A stretch of DNA of 64,000 nucleotides from Cyclobacteriaceae bacterium (GTDB lineage: Bacteria; Bacteroidota; Bacteroidia; Cytophagales; Cyclobacteriaceae), in contig JANQKF010000004.1 in assembly GCA_028281285.1 (NCBI GenBank), positions 1 to 64,000 of the forward strand, read 5' to 3'. The position numbers were made by a program, and so were the translations under genes. This document shows, in pieces, positions 42,754 to 51,494 of the stretch. Under the pieces are notes generated by a model, which saw nothing but the letters and a program-made list of their open reading frames with translations, did not search any database and was not told where the DNA came from. Numbering within the stretch: the first letter of the stretch is position 1; the number at the start of each line of letters is the position of its first letter.

Positions 42754-43503
42754 TCAGTTTTCAATAAGTTCTTTTAGTCGGTGCTTGTAAGTATTTCCAC
42801 TCCTGAATTCTTTCCCATTAGGGAGTTGAAAAGAATAAATACCCCTTTGCAATTTGTTGATCTCTTGAATGTATTTTCTATTTAAGATTGTTCCTCTCTG
42901 GATTTGAATAAAATATTCAGGTAGTTCTTTGATCAGTCCGGAGATAGTTTGAGACGAAATAAACTCCTGATTGTTGGCTTGAATACTCACGTATTTGTCC
43001 TTTGCAACCAGGTATTGAATTTCTTCGAAATTTATCAGCTTTATCGTGTTTCTTAAACGGACCGATATGAAATCCCTGGACCTCTTGGGTTGAGAGAGGT
43101 TCGAATGAACGCTATTAAACTTCAGAACTCTGCTGAAACCGCCAACCAATAAACTCATACCTACTGCTATCAGCAGATGATTTGGACGCAACTGAAACGT
43201 CATTGTTGAGATAATCATTGCCAAAAGTTTTGCGACCAAGGAATAGGTCATAATTCCGGCAACAACATAAATGGCATATAGGTACAAGATGATCCCCGGA
43301 GGTTTCGAGAACATGGAGTTGATGGTGCAATTAACACCAATAATTGCCAGACCAATGGCCAGAGAATAAGCCGGAGCTACCATCGAAGCTTTAAGGGAAT
43401 TACCAATGATCAGAGAATTGACAAGTGCAACGCATACACCAAGAAATGTGGCGAAAAGAATGACATAAACTGTTGTATTGTTAACCGAGTGGGAAGATTT
43501 CAT
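42754..43503 (-). CDS. Membrane-anchored LytTR DNA-binding regulator
   Basis: 249 residues from ATG 43501-43503 (a TTG at 43509 is the other choice). The N-terminal half has about four membrane helices (10-33, 40-60, 68-95, 105-125). The C-terminal half (about 145-249) is a LytTR DNA-binding domain: VRLRNTIKLINFEEIQYLVA, FIQIQRGTILNRKYI, ending HRLKELIEN. It has no receiver, so it probably senses through its membrane domain and binds DNA as a one-component system. Convergent with the DUF2461 gene with almost no gap. Confidence 0.88.
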   Translation of the reverse strand: MKSSHSVNNTTVYVILFATFLGVCVALVNSLIIGNSLKASMVAPAYSLAIGLAIIGVNCTINSMFSKPPGIILYLYAIYVVAGIMTYSLVAKLLAMIISTMTFQLRPNHLLIAVGMSLLVGGFSRVLKFNSVHSNLSQPKRSRDFISVRLRNTIKLINFEEIQYLVAKDKYVSIQANNQEFISSQTISGLIKELPEYFIQIQRGTILNRKYIQEINKLQRGIYSFQLPNGKEFRSGNTYKHRLKELIEN

Positions 43504-43648
43504 AGGCAACTAGAATTTTGATCAGAAGAATTGCAAGGTTGGTCTTCTTCCTATACCATTTCATCAGAAAAATGCTCTGATATCGCTTGAATTCAGGTTT
43601 TCTGGATAAACTAATCTAATAAATAGTGATCCAAAATGATAAAAAACC

Positions 43649-44962
43649 ATGCGATTTCTATCCTTAATTTTAGCTCTGAAGCTGTCGCTTCTTCATCTGA
43701 CCTTTAGCCAAAACAGACATAACGACTACGGAGTTTTTGATATACCTGTAGACAACCGGGTTTGGCCGGCATTAGACGAACTTGGTGTAGGATGGATCAG
43801 AGAACAATTCAGGGTGGGAGAGGCCGATCTTGACAGAGCCATGGTTCTTTATGACCGAATCTTTGAAGAAGGCTATGGTTTAGTGCTAACTGTTCACCAT
43901 AGGGATGGCAGTAATATTGCCAACCAGCAGAGTTATTTGTCCAGCACGAGAGGTAGCTATCCTCCACAAAACCCTGACAAATACAAGGCGAACATCCGTT
44001 TTGTGGTTCAACGTCTGACAGACGCACTTATTTCTCATGGTCGGAACCCGGCAGAGAGTCTGATGATTCAGTTCTCCAATGAAGTCTTACCCATTGATTT
44101 GGTGCCTGACACCCCCACTCGATACTGGCATGGCACTTCTGATGAGTACATCGAAACGCTCCGTTTGACCTTTGACGCGGTAAAAGAGATAGGGCAGATC
44201 CCGGTTATCAATGCAGGAATTGCGTCTCTAATGCTTGATGGTGTTGTAGCAATAGATCGGGGGCTTTTGAGCGATCCGGACTTTGAAGCGCTTTACGCTT
44301 TTAATGAACGCATATTAAGAGAGGGACAGTTTGATTGGGTGGATGTACATTTACGTCATGCCATTGAAGATGTTCAGAGTAAGATTGACTGGGTAAAGGA
44401 GCGTTGGTCAGGGAAGTTAATTGCAACGGAATTCGCTGGACCTGACGTACGAACTTCCGCTACCTTTACCGAGGCTCTTCAGGCACAGGAGCTTGTTCAA
44501 CGAATGGAAATTGCTTCCAGCGGAGGTGTCGACCGAATCCTCTGGTCGCATCTCATGGAAAATCCGGCTGTTGAAGATATTTACTTTCAGGAGGGCTTGA
44601 TTGAATATCAGACCTGGCGCAAGAAACCTGCTTTCTTTGCCTATAAGGAATACCTGCAAGGTGTTGTGACCTCACTCGACCAGGAGTTGGAGGATATAGG
44701 TATTCAATTTCAAAATTATCCTAATCCGTTTTCGAATAAAACTTTGATTCGTTTGGAGCCTGAGAAATTACGGTCGGGCCCATGGAGAATAGAGGTCAGA
44801 GATTTGACCGGGCACCTTATCGCTCACTGGAATGTGCCCGAAGTCTTCAAGTCATCCTACCAATTTCAACTGGATGGGAGAGGTCTGCCGGATGGAGTAT
44901 ACCTATGCCGATTAATCACCCCTGAGCAGTCATTTGTTAAAAGAATGATATTAAGTCGCTGA
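43649..44962 (+). CDS. Secreted clan GH-A-like glycosidase with T9SS sorting domain
   Basis: 437 residues: signal peptide (1-20), a TIM-barrel glycoside hydrolase-like domain (about 25-335), then a type IX secretion type A sorting domain (about 350-437: NYPNPFSNKTLIRL, GLPDGVYLCRLIT, VKRMIL). Candidate acid/base is E145 in QFSNEVLPI and nucleophile E261 in LIATEFAGPD, the NE-then-E arrangement of retaining GH-A enzymes. The specific family and sugar are not determinable by eye. It would be secreted and attached to, or released from, the cell surface. Confidence 0.8.
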   Translation: MRFLSLILALKLSLLHLTFSQNRHNDYGVFDIPVDNRVWPALDELGVGWIREQFRVGEADLDRAMVLYDRIFEEGYGLVLTVHHRDGSNIANQQSYLSSTRGSYPPQNPDKYKANIRFVVQRLTDALISHGRNPAESLMIQFSNEVLPIDLVPDTPTRYWHGTSDEYIETLRLTFDAVKEIGQIPVINAGIASLMLDGVVAIDRGLLSDPDFEALYAFNERILREGQFDWVDVHLRHAIEDVQSKIDWVKERWSGKLIATEFAGPDVRTSATFTEALQAQELVQRMEIASSGGVDRILWSHLMENPAVEDIYFQEGLIEYQTWRKKPAFFAYKEYLQGVVTSLDQELEDIGIQFQNYPNPFSNKTLIRLEPEKLRSGPWRIEVRDLTGHLIAHWNVPEVFKSSYQFQLDGRGLPDGVYLCRLITPEQSFVKRMILSR

Positions 44963-45032
44963 CTCTGTTTTGGTTTATGATGATCAAGAGAACAGTTGTT
45001 TCATTAGGAATCTCTCTAATCGATTGAAGCAG

Positions 45033-45638
45033 TTATTGAGCTAAATCAAAGGTGCCAGGTCCTAATTTAGTCTGGGTAATATCTATTGCTCTGCGCTCGA
45101 TTCGGAAGAGGTCACTTTCATATTCATACTTTAAATAGTGAGCACGAGTCAAGTTGTAGAACTCATTGAGAAAGGACGCATTGTAATTTTTGAAATGCTC
45201 AGGGTTGACTTGTAGAAAATCACTAACCCAGTAAGTATGTTTTACACCATTGATGATTTTAACCACTTTCTGGCATTCATGGCCCAACACTTCTTCTGTT
45301 TCGTTTGAAATGTAAAGTGTGTCCAGGGTCCGTGTTTCCTGATTTATATTTCTTGATGACGTACTATCTGAGAATAAGGTAAATACCTCATCTCCACCAA
45401 TGTAGAATGTGCCTCTGTTTCCTGTACCGTCATTCATTTCTTTGAATTGACCCTTTTTGTAATACCATGAGAAGCGATTCCCGAAGACCCGGTTATAAGC
45501 TACCTCGTTAATCGCTGGGTTCTTGCTTATGAGTTGTTGATGGTAGTCGATCCTGCCTTCGAATTCCTCTTCTCGTACATCGCAGGAGTAAAGAAGGCCT
45601 ATGAATAAAAAAATAAAGACAGGTAGCCTCAGATCCAT
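45033..45638 (-). CDS. GLPGLI-like lipoprotein
   Basis: 201 residues. The signal ends in a lipobox, FIGLLYSCDVREEEF. The mature part has the mixed beta pattern of the GLPGLI/DUF4412 kind, for example FEGRIDYHQQL at the start, GHECQKVVKIINGVKHTYWV in the middle (the tag GxxCxKA/VxxxxxGxxxxxWY is typical) and an acidic C-terminus. Members are exported proteins of unknown role in Bacteroidota. Monocistronic, divergent from the second DUF2461 gene. Confidence 0.65.
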   Translation of the reverse strand: MDLRLPVFIFLFIGLLYSCDVREEEFEGRIDYHQQLISKNPAINEVAYNRVFGNRFSWYYKKGQFKEMNDGTGNRGTFYIGGDEVFTLFSDSTSSRNINQETRTLDTLYISNETEEVLGHECQKVVKIINGVKHTYWVSDFLQVNPEHFKNYNASFLNEFYNLTRAHYLKYEYESDLFRIERRAIDITQTKLGPGTFDLAQ

Positions 45639-45757
45639 ATTCTGTGTTTTGAAGTTAACAATTCAGAAGATCTATTCCATTAGGAGAACTTGTGGAAAGT
45701 TTACGGAAATCAGCTGAGAATAGGCTGATTGATAAGAGAAAATTATATTAGCCGTTG

Positions 45758-46411
45758 ATGGTAAGAAAAACGATTTACGATTTCCTTGAGGCCTTGATGG
45801 CGAACAACTCAAAGGAGTGGATGGATGCAAATCGCAGTTGGTACAATGAGTCTAAAGAGGCGATTATTGAGTTTTTTGACCCGATTCTGACGGAATTGAA
45901 AGACTTTGATCCGAGGATCGTCCAACCAAATGCCAGGAAGTCGTTGAATCGGATCAATAACAATTTGATGTTCCATCCGGAGCGTCCGACCTATAAAGAT
46001 CACTTCAGTGTGGTATTCGGCTATGGAAAGGGCTATGCCGATTTCTATGTGGGCTTGGGCGCTTATGAGAATGATATTGCCGGGGGGCTTTGGCATCCTC
46101 CAAGTGAGAAAATCAAGAAGATCAGAACCGAAATAGACTATGAAGGTGACCGTTTGAGGGAGATTGTCGAAGCTCCCGAATTCAAAAAACATTTTGTGTT
46201 TTATCGTGAGGATGCCCTAAAAACTACTCCAAAAGGATATGACAAAGATCATGAGCATATCGACCTACTTAGGCTAAAGACAGTAGCCGCCTTTCGTCAA
46301 GTGAGTAGAGAGGAAGTATTCTCAGATGAATTTGCCGTAATGGTGGTGGATGGATACAAGACCTTGGTGCCGATGTTAGACTTTATCAATGTGGCCATCC
46401 AGGAAGAGTAA
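45758..46411 (+). CDS. DUF2461-family protein, copy 2
   Basis: 217 residues from ATG 45758 (a TTG sits one codon upstream). It shares the family pattern with the 42066 product: FLEALMANNSKEWMDANRSW, NARKSLNRINNNLMFHPERP, LKTTPKGYDKDHEHIDLLRL. The two are clearly paralogues about 3 kb apart but diverged, and the middle of this copy lacks the FHLKPGHTVIGGG stretch in recognisable form. Function unknown. Confidence 0.87.
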   Translation: MVRKTIYDFLEALMANNSKEWMDANRSWYNESKEAIIEFFDPILTELKDFDPRIVQPNARKSLNRINNNLMFHPERPTYKDHFSVVFGYGKGYADFYVGLGAYENDIAGGLWHPPSEKIKKIRTEIDYEGDRLREIVEAPEFKKHFVFYREDALKTTPKGYDKDHEHIDLLRLKTVAAFRQVSREEVFSDEFAVMVVDGYKTLVPMLDFINVAIQEE

Positions 46412-46459
46412 TTTACAAAATGGCATCCAAAGAATTATCTTAGAACAAAGTTGAATACC

Positions 46460-46870
46460 ATGAAGAAGTTAATTGCCGTATTTGCTGTTCTGTTGATAGG
46501 TCATATTGCCTTTGGTCAGGAAGAAACGCTTACTACCGGACCAAATATTAAGTTTACTGAGAAAGTTCATCAGTTTGGGGTGATCACGCAGGGTGATACG
46601 GTCGAACATACCTTTATCTTTGAGAATATCGGAACAGAACCTCTGAAGATTCTTGGTGCAAGAGGTTCCTGTGGTTGTACAGTACCTAAGTATTCAAGAG
46701 AGCCGATTGCACCAGGCGCGAAAGGAGAGGTGTTTGTTCGCTTCCGAAGTGCAGGAAAACGTGGCAAACAAAACAAGACCGTAACACTTACCACAAATGC
46801 ATTGAATGCCAAACAAGTAGTATTAAGCATAAGGGGTACGGTGGAATTGCCGAAGAGTAACGGTCAATGA
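46460..46870 (+). CDS. Exported DUF1573 protein
   Basis: 136 residues from ATG 46460: signal peptide MKKLIAVFAVLLIGHIAFGQ and one DUF1573 domain (HQFGVITQGDTVEHTFIFEN, GARGSCGCTVPKYSREPIAP, a CGC cysteine pair). This is an immunoglobulin-like beta sandwich common in Bacteroidota exported proteins; the role is not established. It lies 48 bases after the DUF2461 gene and ends at a strong terminator. Confidence 0.9.
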   Translation: MKKLIAVFAVLLIGHIAFGQEETLTTGPNIKFTEKVHQFGVITQGDTVEHTFIFENIGTEPLKILGARGSCGCTVPKYSREPIAPGAKGEVFVRFRSAGKRGKQNKTVTLTTNALNAKQVVLSIRGTVELPKSNGQ

Positions 46871-46893
46871 AAAGAACCCAATGAGAATAGAAG

Positions 46894-46920
46894 AGCCCAT
46901 CAAAACGGATGGGCTTTTTT
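46894..46920 (+). terminator. Terminator after the DUF1573 gene
   Basis: AGCCCATC (46894-46901) and GATGGGCT (46908-46915) form a perfect stem followed by six Ts. Confidence 0.88.
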
Positions 46921-46941
46921 GTTAGAAGGTAGACTTCTCGA

Positions 46942-47991
46942 TTACATAAATAACTTAGCAATGTCATAGACTTCCTGTACGCCAAAATCGGCCTCTGTAT
47001 TGCTACAGATGGCTACCACAACCTGTTCTGCAGGCAAAACCAATAGGAATGCCCTTGCTCCGGCAGACCTTCCTCCGTGGTGAACAACCATTTGCCCTGA
47101 TGAAGTTTGTGAGATCCTGAACCCCATTCCATAATTCGTCTTCTCTCCATCTTTAAGGTTTTGAGGCGTTATCAATTCGTAAAGCGTGCCGATGGCAATT
47201 ATTTTGGAACCGCCATGGATCATTTTGACGATATCCGTTGGTGTAGACAAAAAGCCTCCCCCTGCCCACCTGGAACTTTGGTTCACTTCCATTGCAGGTC
47301 GTTTACCTCCTTTACTGTAAAGTGTTGCACTGTTGGATTCATCTCTTCCAGCGTCTTCCGGTATGGTGTTTTTCATACCTAGTGGTTGGAACACTGCTTG
47401 CTCCATAAATGCTAAATAGTCCTGGTTTGTTACTTTTTCTACAACTCTTCCCAGTGCTACATAACCATAGGTACTATAACTATACTGAGTGCCTGGTTCA
47501 AACAACAGCTTGTCACCTTCGAATACGGTCATACTTTCCGCGATGGAATTGAACTGTCTTTTTGAGATAAATTCCATTCCCTTATAATGTCTGATTCCGC
47601 CCTGATGGCCAGCGACCTGCCTTATCGTGGGTTGATATTTTTTGTCCTTGAATTGCGGAAGGTATTGACTCAAAGAGTCAGCCCAGTCAATTCTTTCGGT
47701 ATCAAAGAGAGTACCCAGTCCAATGGCTGTCATTGTTTTGGATATACTTCCGATACGGAATTTTGTATCGACCTCAACCGGCCTTTGGTCTTTAACATTC
47801 GCAAATCCTATTCCTTCTTGCCAAACCAATTGGCCGCCAACTCCTACCGCTACTGATAACCCTGGTATGTTTTGGTTTTCCTTCAACTTAACAAGCTTTG
47901 CTTTCGCCTGTTCTATCTTTTCTTCAATGGTCTGAGTATGCACCTGTGAGCATATAACCAGCCCTACAAGTATCAATGATTTTTTGAGCAT
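46942..47991 (-). CDS. Exported serine beta-lactamase-like hydrolase
   Basis: 349 residues: signal peptide (1-20), then a class C-like/PBP4-type serine hydrolase domain. The nucleophile is S82 with K85 in GSISKTMTA; the tyrosine motif is YSYSTYGY, and a His-Gly triad motif appears as VVHHGGRSAG. This family includes D-aminopeptidases, esterases and DD-peptidase-like enzymes, so lactamase activity should not be assumed. Monocistronic, convergent with DUF1573 across the terminator. Confidence 0.9.
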   Translation of the reverse strand: MLKKSLILVGLVICSQVHTQTIEEKIEQAKAKLVKLKENQNIPGLSVAVGVGGQLVWQEGIGFANVKDQRPVEVDTKFRIGSISKTMTAIGLGTLFDTERIDWADSLSQYLPQFKDKKYQPTIRQVAGHQGGIRHYKGMEFISKRQFNSIAESMTVFEGDKLLFEPGTQYSYSTYGYVALGRVVEKVTNQDYLAFMEQAVFQPLGMKNTIPEDAGRDESNSATLYSKGGKRPAMEVNQSSRWAGGGFLSTPTDIVKMIHGGSKIIAIGTLYELITPQNLKDGEKTNYGMGFRISQTSSGQMVVHHGGRSAGARAFLLVLPAEQVVVAICSNTEADFGVQEVYDIAKLFM

Positions 47992-48076
47992 GACTTTTTT
48001 ATTGGGAAGAACGTGTCATGCTCAGTGAATAGCTAGGGATTAGAACGAGATTAAGTGTCATTGCAGGTAATGGCAC

Positions 48077-49132
48077 TTATTGCCTGATTGACTCCACGTA
48101 TTCCGAGGGGCGCATTCCTGTCATTTCCTTGAAAACTCGCTGGAAAGTCGTTTTAGAGTTAAAGCCGCATTCGAGGGCCAGTCCAGCCAGTGTCAACTGA
48201 GGTGTGTGGACCACCTTTTCCTTGAATTCCTGAACTCTGTATTCATTGACGAATGAATAGAAGTTTTTCCCCAACTCCTGGTTCAAAGCTTCCGAAATTT
48301 GCTTTGCGGTGATGTTGAGTCTGTCTTCCAGAAACCGAACGTTAAGATCGGGGAGGAGGTAGAGTTTGTCCTTTTCCATACACTGTAAAAGGCCCTCCAA
48401 ATGTTTTTGTGCGATCGTGTTGGAGGTTGGAATAGTAGTGGAGGCAGTTCCCTTACTAATAATTTCCGGTTGACGTAAACCACCAATACCTAACCAGAAG
48501 ATGATTGTGGTGAATATAAATTGACCAATAACCCGGTCATTAAAATCGAGGCCAATGGTGAGTAATAACAGCCAAAGAATGAGCGAAATGGGCAGGAGAA
48601 GCAAAAACAAAAACGAGAGTTGATTTAGCCAATTCAAGGTCTGACGCTCCACATTGGAAAGTTTTGATTTCAGCTCTTTCTGATATGCTAAAATTTCCTT
48701 TCTGGACTTCCATAGATAAAAGGCAATTACAAAAAGGGAAGCGAATCCGATTTTGTCTAATAGTTCATGAATAGGTGGTTCGTAATCGGACCGACCGAAA
48801 ATCCAGTGATAAATGCTGTGGAGATAATCTCCTATAAACCACCACAAATGTTTTAGATTGACTGGTTGGTCTTTTGTCAGTGATTTTACATACAGATAAA
48901 GAGTAGGCCCCAAACCAAAACCTATTCCAAAAGGGAGAATATGAAGGACTGGGTACTGATTAAAGTATCCGTTGACAAGGATCCAGGACAGTACTAGGTT
49001 AAGCCCAATGGAAAAGGTCAGCAGTGCCAGAAAACGATTCGCCTTTCTGTTGACTCTTGAGAAGAACAGTGTACCTGTGAAAATCAGTGCCGCAAGGCCG
49101 CCTGCAAAAGTCAAATAAGGATTCCAGTCCAT
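48077..49132 (-). CDS. Membrane-anchored AraC-type regulator
   Basis: 351 residues. The N-terminal two thirds have about seven membrane helices (first MDWNPYLTFAGGLAALIFTG; last near 205-220). The C-terminal part (about 250-348) is an AraC helix-turn-helix domain: LNITAKQISEALNQELGKNF, then TLAGLALECGFNSKTTFQRV and FKEMTGMRPSEYV. Such 7TM-AraC proteins are common one-component sensors in Bacteroidota. It lies beside the serine hydrolase (85-base gap, same strand), which may be a target. The signal is unknown. Confidence 0.9.
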   Translation of the reverse strand: MDWNPYLTFAGGLAALIFTGTLFFSRVNRKANRFLALLTFSIGLNLVLSWILVNGYFNQYPVLHILPFGIGFGLGPTLYLYVKSLTKDQPVNLKHLWWFIGDYLHSIYHWIFGRSDYEPPIHELLDKIGFASLFVIAFYLWKSRKEILAYQKELKSKLSNVERQTLNWLNQLSFLFLLLLPISLILWLLLLTIGLDFNDRVIGQFIFTTIIFWLGIGGLRQPEIISKGTASTTIPTSNTIAQKHLEGLLQCMEKDKLYLLPDLNVRFLEDRLNITAKQISEALNQELGKNFYSFVNEYRVQEFKEKVVHTPQLTLAGLALECGFNSKTTFQRVFKEMTGMRPSEYVESIRQ

Positions 49133-49240
49133 CAGCTCCTAGTCCACTTCATGATTGATAAAAGTATAAAGATAAATAATGATCTGTGCTGTTGTCAGAG
49201 GTGCCATTGCCTGCGATGGGACTTTCTAAGAGTGCAAAAG

Positions 49241-49270
49241 AATAAAGCCAACCTAATGGCTGGCTTTATT
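49241..49270 (-). terminator. Terminator of tRNA-Pro
   Basis: AATAAAGCCA and TGGCTTTATT are perfect inverted repeats with a ten-base loop. On the minus strand they are followed by CTTTT just after the tRNA 3' end. Confidence 0.7.
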
Positions 49271-49277
49271 AATTCTG

Positions 49278-49352
49278 TCGGGGTGGCAGGATTCGAACCT
49301 GCGACCTCCTCGTCCCAAACGAGGCGCGATAACCGGGCTACGCTACACCCCG
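49278..49352 (-). tRNA. tRNA-Pro (anticodon TGG)
   Basis: Cloverleaf on the minus strand: acceptor CGGGGTG / CACCCCG, anticodon arm CCTCG-TTTGGGA-CGAGG with TGG at 49315-49317, T arm GCAGG-TTCGAAT-CCTGC. No encoded CCA. Confidence 0.97.
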
Positions 49353-49461
49353 ATCCGTAATCGGAGTGCAAATATAGAGGGAAATTTTTATTGGCAATAG
49401 AAGAGCGTAAAGAAAATTCTCAGAACTCAAGATTTTTCGATTTTCTTCATTGTAGTCAATG

Positions 49462-50535
49462 TCAAATACTCTCAATCAAGGCAATTAGTAAGTCACTTGC
49501 ATGAGTATGAACCGCCTTTTCACTGATTTTGTAGGCATGGGCCTTGATCGCCTCCCAAAGTGTAGGTTTTGATTCCTTGAGTTCGGAAAGATCCTTTCGG
49601 AGTTGGTCTTCGCCATTGGTTTCTAGCTCATTGTCCAGAAAGGTAAAGAGCGGCTGCATGTCTTTATTCTCGAGGGCTTTGCTGGCCAGCTTGATAATCT
49701 CACTGGTATGTTCACGGCCAGCAATAAGCTGCTTGCTCAACTCACTTTGGAAATATTCTATTGTTGAAGCTTGTGAGGCAATAATCTGGTCCTTAGTGGT
49801 CAGGAGTTTGTTGGTGAATTCTAATTCTGTGGAAATATTCTGCAGCCTGAATTCCAATTGCATGATATCTAATGGATCTTCCAGGTATTCATTTACTGGT
49901 TTCTTACCAGTTACCACTAGTCCATAATCCTCCAGGGCTTTCTCGAACTTTTGTGTTTCACCATCTGGGGTTTCAATCTCCATGGTAACGGTATTTCCCT
50001 TTTGTCCAATTCGGACTGTGACATTATCATCCGGGTACTTTTGATTTAATGTTTCCTGGAAATAGGAGAGAATCTGAAGACCGGCCTGTTTATGCTCAGG
50101 AGAAAACTCGATTTCTCTTTTCAAGTCTATCCCCAAAGATCTGTACATAGTAATTTGAATCATTCTCCTATAACATTCAGCAAATAACTCCTTGTATCCT
50201 GGATAAGCTCCTGATGATTCTATAAACGTTTTGGGTTTTTCCTGGAACAGATAGAATGCTTTATTACCGGATTTATGGATGTCAACGATTAATTCATATT
50301 GTTTTTCGAAATCTGGGTAAGTATTCTCAACAATTAATTTGTTCTCCTTATAATTAGATTTTCCAGAGGTAATCATAATTAAACAACTGGCTGCTTCAGC
50401 GGGAATTCTGTCAGCTTCAGGGAGAATAAAATTGAGATCAATATGTGCTTCCCTTGCTAACTCATCAAGAGTCTCCTTTCTTTCATCTCCTAATAAATCG
50501 ATACAGTTTGCAATATATCTGGTATAGATTGCCAT
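49462..50535 (-). CDS. Unrecognised cytoplasmic protein with coiled coil
   Basis: 357 residues, no signal or membrane segment. Three parts are visible: an N-terminal alpha/beta region (1-145, TRYIANCIDLLGDERKETLD; IHKSGNKAFYLFQEKPKT); a small beta-rich module (about 150-205, YFQETLNQKYPDDNVTVRIG, METPDGETQKFEKALEDYGL); and a long helical coiled coil (about 215-285) ending in an acidic helical tail. The modular layout and a central small domain before a coiled coil recall sensor or adaptor proteins of bacterial conflict systems, but I do not recognise a family. First gene of the accessory stretch after tRNA-Pro. Confidence 0.75.
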   Translation of the reverse strand: MAIYTRYIANCIDLLGDERKETLDELAREAHIDLNFILPEADRIPAEAASCLIMITSGKSNYKENKLIVENTYPDFEKQYELIVDIHKSGNKAFYLFQEKPKTFIESSGAYPGYKELFAECYRRMIQITMYRSLGIDLKREIEFSPEHKQAGLQILSYFQETLNQKYPDDNVTVRIGQKGNTVTMEIETPDGETQKFEKALEDYGLVVTGKKPVNEYLEDPLDIMQLEFRLQNISTELEFTNKLLTTKDQIIASQASTIEYFQSELSKQLIAGREHTSEIIKLASKALENKDMQPLFTFLDNELETNGEDQLRKDLSELKESKPTLWEAIKAHAYKISEKAVHTHASDLLIALIESI

Positions 50536-50571
50536 GTAGAATTTAATTATTTAGCATTATTGATTACCTCA

Positions 50572-50583
50572 CATCCCCTCCCA
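50572..50583 (+). repeat. 12-base inverted repeat, left copy
   Basis: CATCCCCTCCCA; its exact reverse complement is at 52391-52402. The two face each other around a 1.8 kb segment with three plus-strand genes of unknown function. Confidence 0.45.
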
Positions 50584-50725
50584 ATAGTGTACAATTAGAC
50601 TAAAATGTAACGATTCATGGTGGCTTTTGAAAATCTTACTCAATCACTCTAAATAATCAACAGTTCAATATGGCTTGAGGAAAGTGGCATTGAAGATTGA
50701 AATTATCCTATTAACTTGATTAATA

Positions 50726-51289
50726 ATGGACACCGAAATCATTGTTGCACTGATCACCTCCGGAGTAGCTCTTATTGCCAGTGGGATTAGTATTTATATA
50801 TCCAAGACTTCCGAAAAGGCCAGAAGGGAAACCGAGATCGAGTTGGAGAAGGTGAGATCGAATCTTGAATTGGAAAGGTTAGACGCATTAGAAAAAAGGA
50901 AAATTAACCGTGAGCTCAGAGAAAAATTTGAAGGCCTTGTAACCGATTTGCGGGAAAAAGCTAAGAGTTCCCTGTTGCTTGTGACTGATTCAAAAACTCG
51001 GTTTAAATCTGAGAAACCGGTTGAGTGTATGGAAAAATTACAAAGGTCAGTGGACTCGTTTACTGAAATTCAGGACTTGATTATTAATGCCAATAGGTTT
51101 ATTTCGAATTCATTATTTGATCAATTAAGGAAATCCACATCTCCAATATTGGATTTGTATAGATTAATGAAATCTCGAGAGAACATTACAGAGGAAAACC
51201 TTGATTCCTTGAGGGCTGAATATCTTGAGTTAACCGTTTTCCTTGCGACAGTGCAGTTTGACCAGGACAGCACCATTTTCTCAGAATAA
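50726..51289 (+). CDS. Membrane-anchored coiled-coil protein
   Basis: 187 residues. One N-terminal membrane helix (about 5-26, IVALITSGVALIASGISIYI) is followed by a charged coiled coil (SEKARRETEIELEKVRSNLE, to about 75) and a helical C-terminal domain with YLELTVFLATVQFD near the end. Topology suggests that the bulk is cytoplasmic. No family is recognised. It lies inside the accessory stretch, between inverted repeats, and no catalytic motif is seen. Confidence 0.7.
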   Translation: MDTEIIVALITSGVALIASGISIYISKTSEKARRETEIELEKVRSNLELERLDALEKRKINRELREKFEGLVTDLREKAKSSLLLVTDSKTRFKSEKPVECMEKLQRSVDSFTEIQDLIINANRFISNSLFDQLRKSTSPILDLYRLMKSRENITEENLDSLRAEYLELTVFLATVQFDQDSTIFSE

Positions 51290-51316
51290 GCTCAACTTCA
51301 ATTCACAAAACTTCCG

Positions 51317-51494
51317 TATATTTGATATGTCGTACCAGACATTTATTAAACTTAATTAGACGAGTATGTCATTCATTTTGAGGGTAAAAAAAGAAATGGG
51401 GTAGTTGCGTCCTACGCAATGGCTTGTCTATTGAATAGGTGTCTTGGTACGACAGCGCAGGCTACCCCTATTTTGTAATTAAAACTGTCGTACC
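51317..51494 (+). promoter_or_regulatory. Structured leader with three copies of TGTCGTACCA
   Basis: TATATTTG at 51317-51324 is a -7 box, so the transcript should begin near 51330. Copies of the 10-mer lie at 51328-51337 (+), 51445-51454 (inverted) and 51486-51495 (+, overlapping the ATG at 51495). The middle copy can pair with the first (14 pairs, one bulge, using 51328-51341 and 51440-51454) or with the last (11 pairs, hiding the start codon). Between them are GGGGTAG/CTACCCC (51398-51404, 51462-51468) and the hairpin TTGCGT-CCT-ACGCAA (51405-51419). A candidate attenuator or translational switch. Confidence 0.6.
51366..51404 (+). CDS. Possible 12-residue leader peptide
   Basis: ATG TCA ... 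GGG TAG encodes MSFILRVKKEMG inside the leader. Its stop codon lies within the GGGGTAG strand of a stem, the arrangement seen in leader-peptide attenuators. It may equally be a chance ORF. Confidence 0.25.
   Translation: MSFILRVKKEMG

Noticed and set aside
49151-49360. Plus-strand ORF of 69 codons
   Set aside because: Its end is the reverse complement of tRNA-Pro and its terminator (phrases like GFEPATSSSQTRRDN are the usual artefact of tRNA genes).
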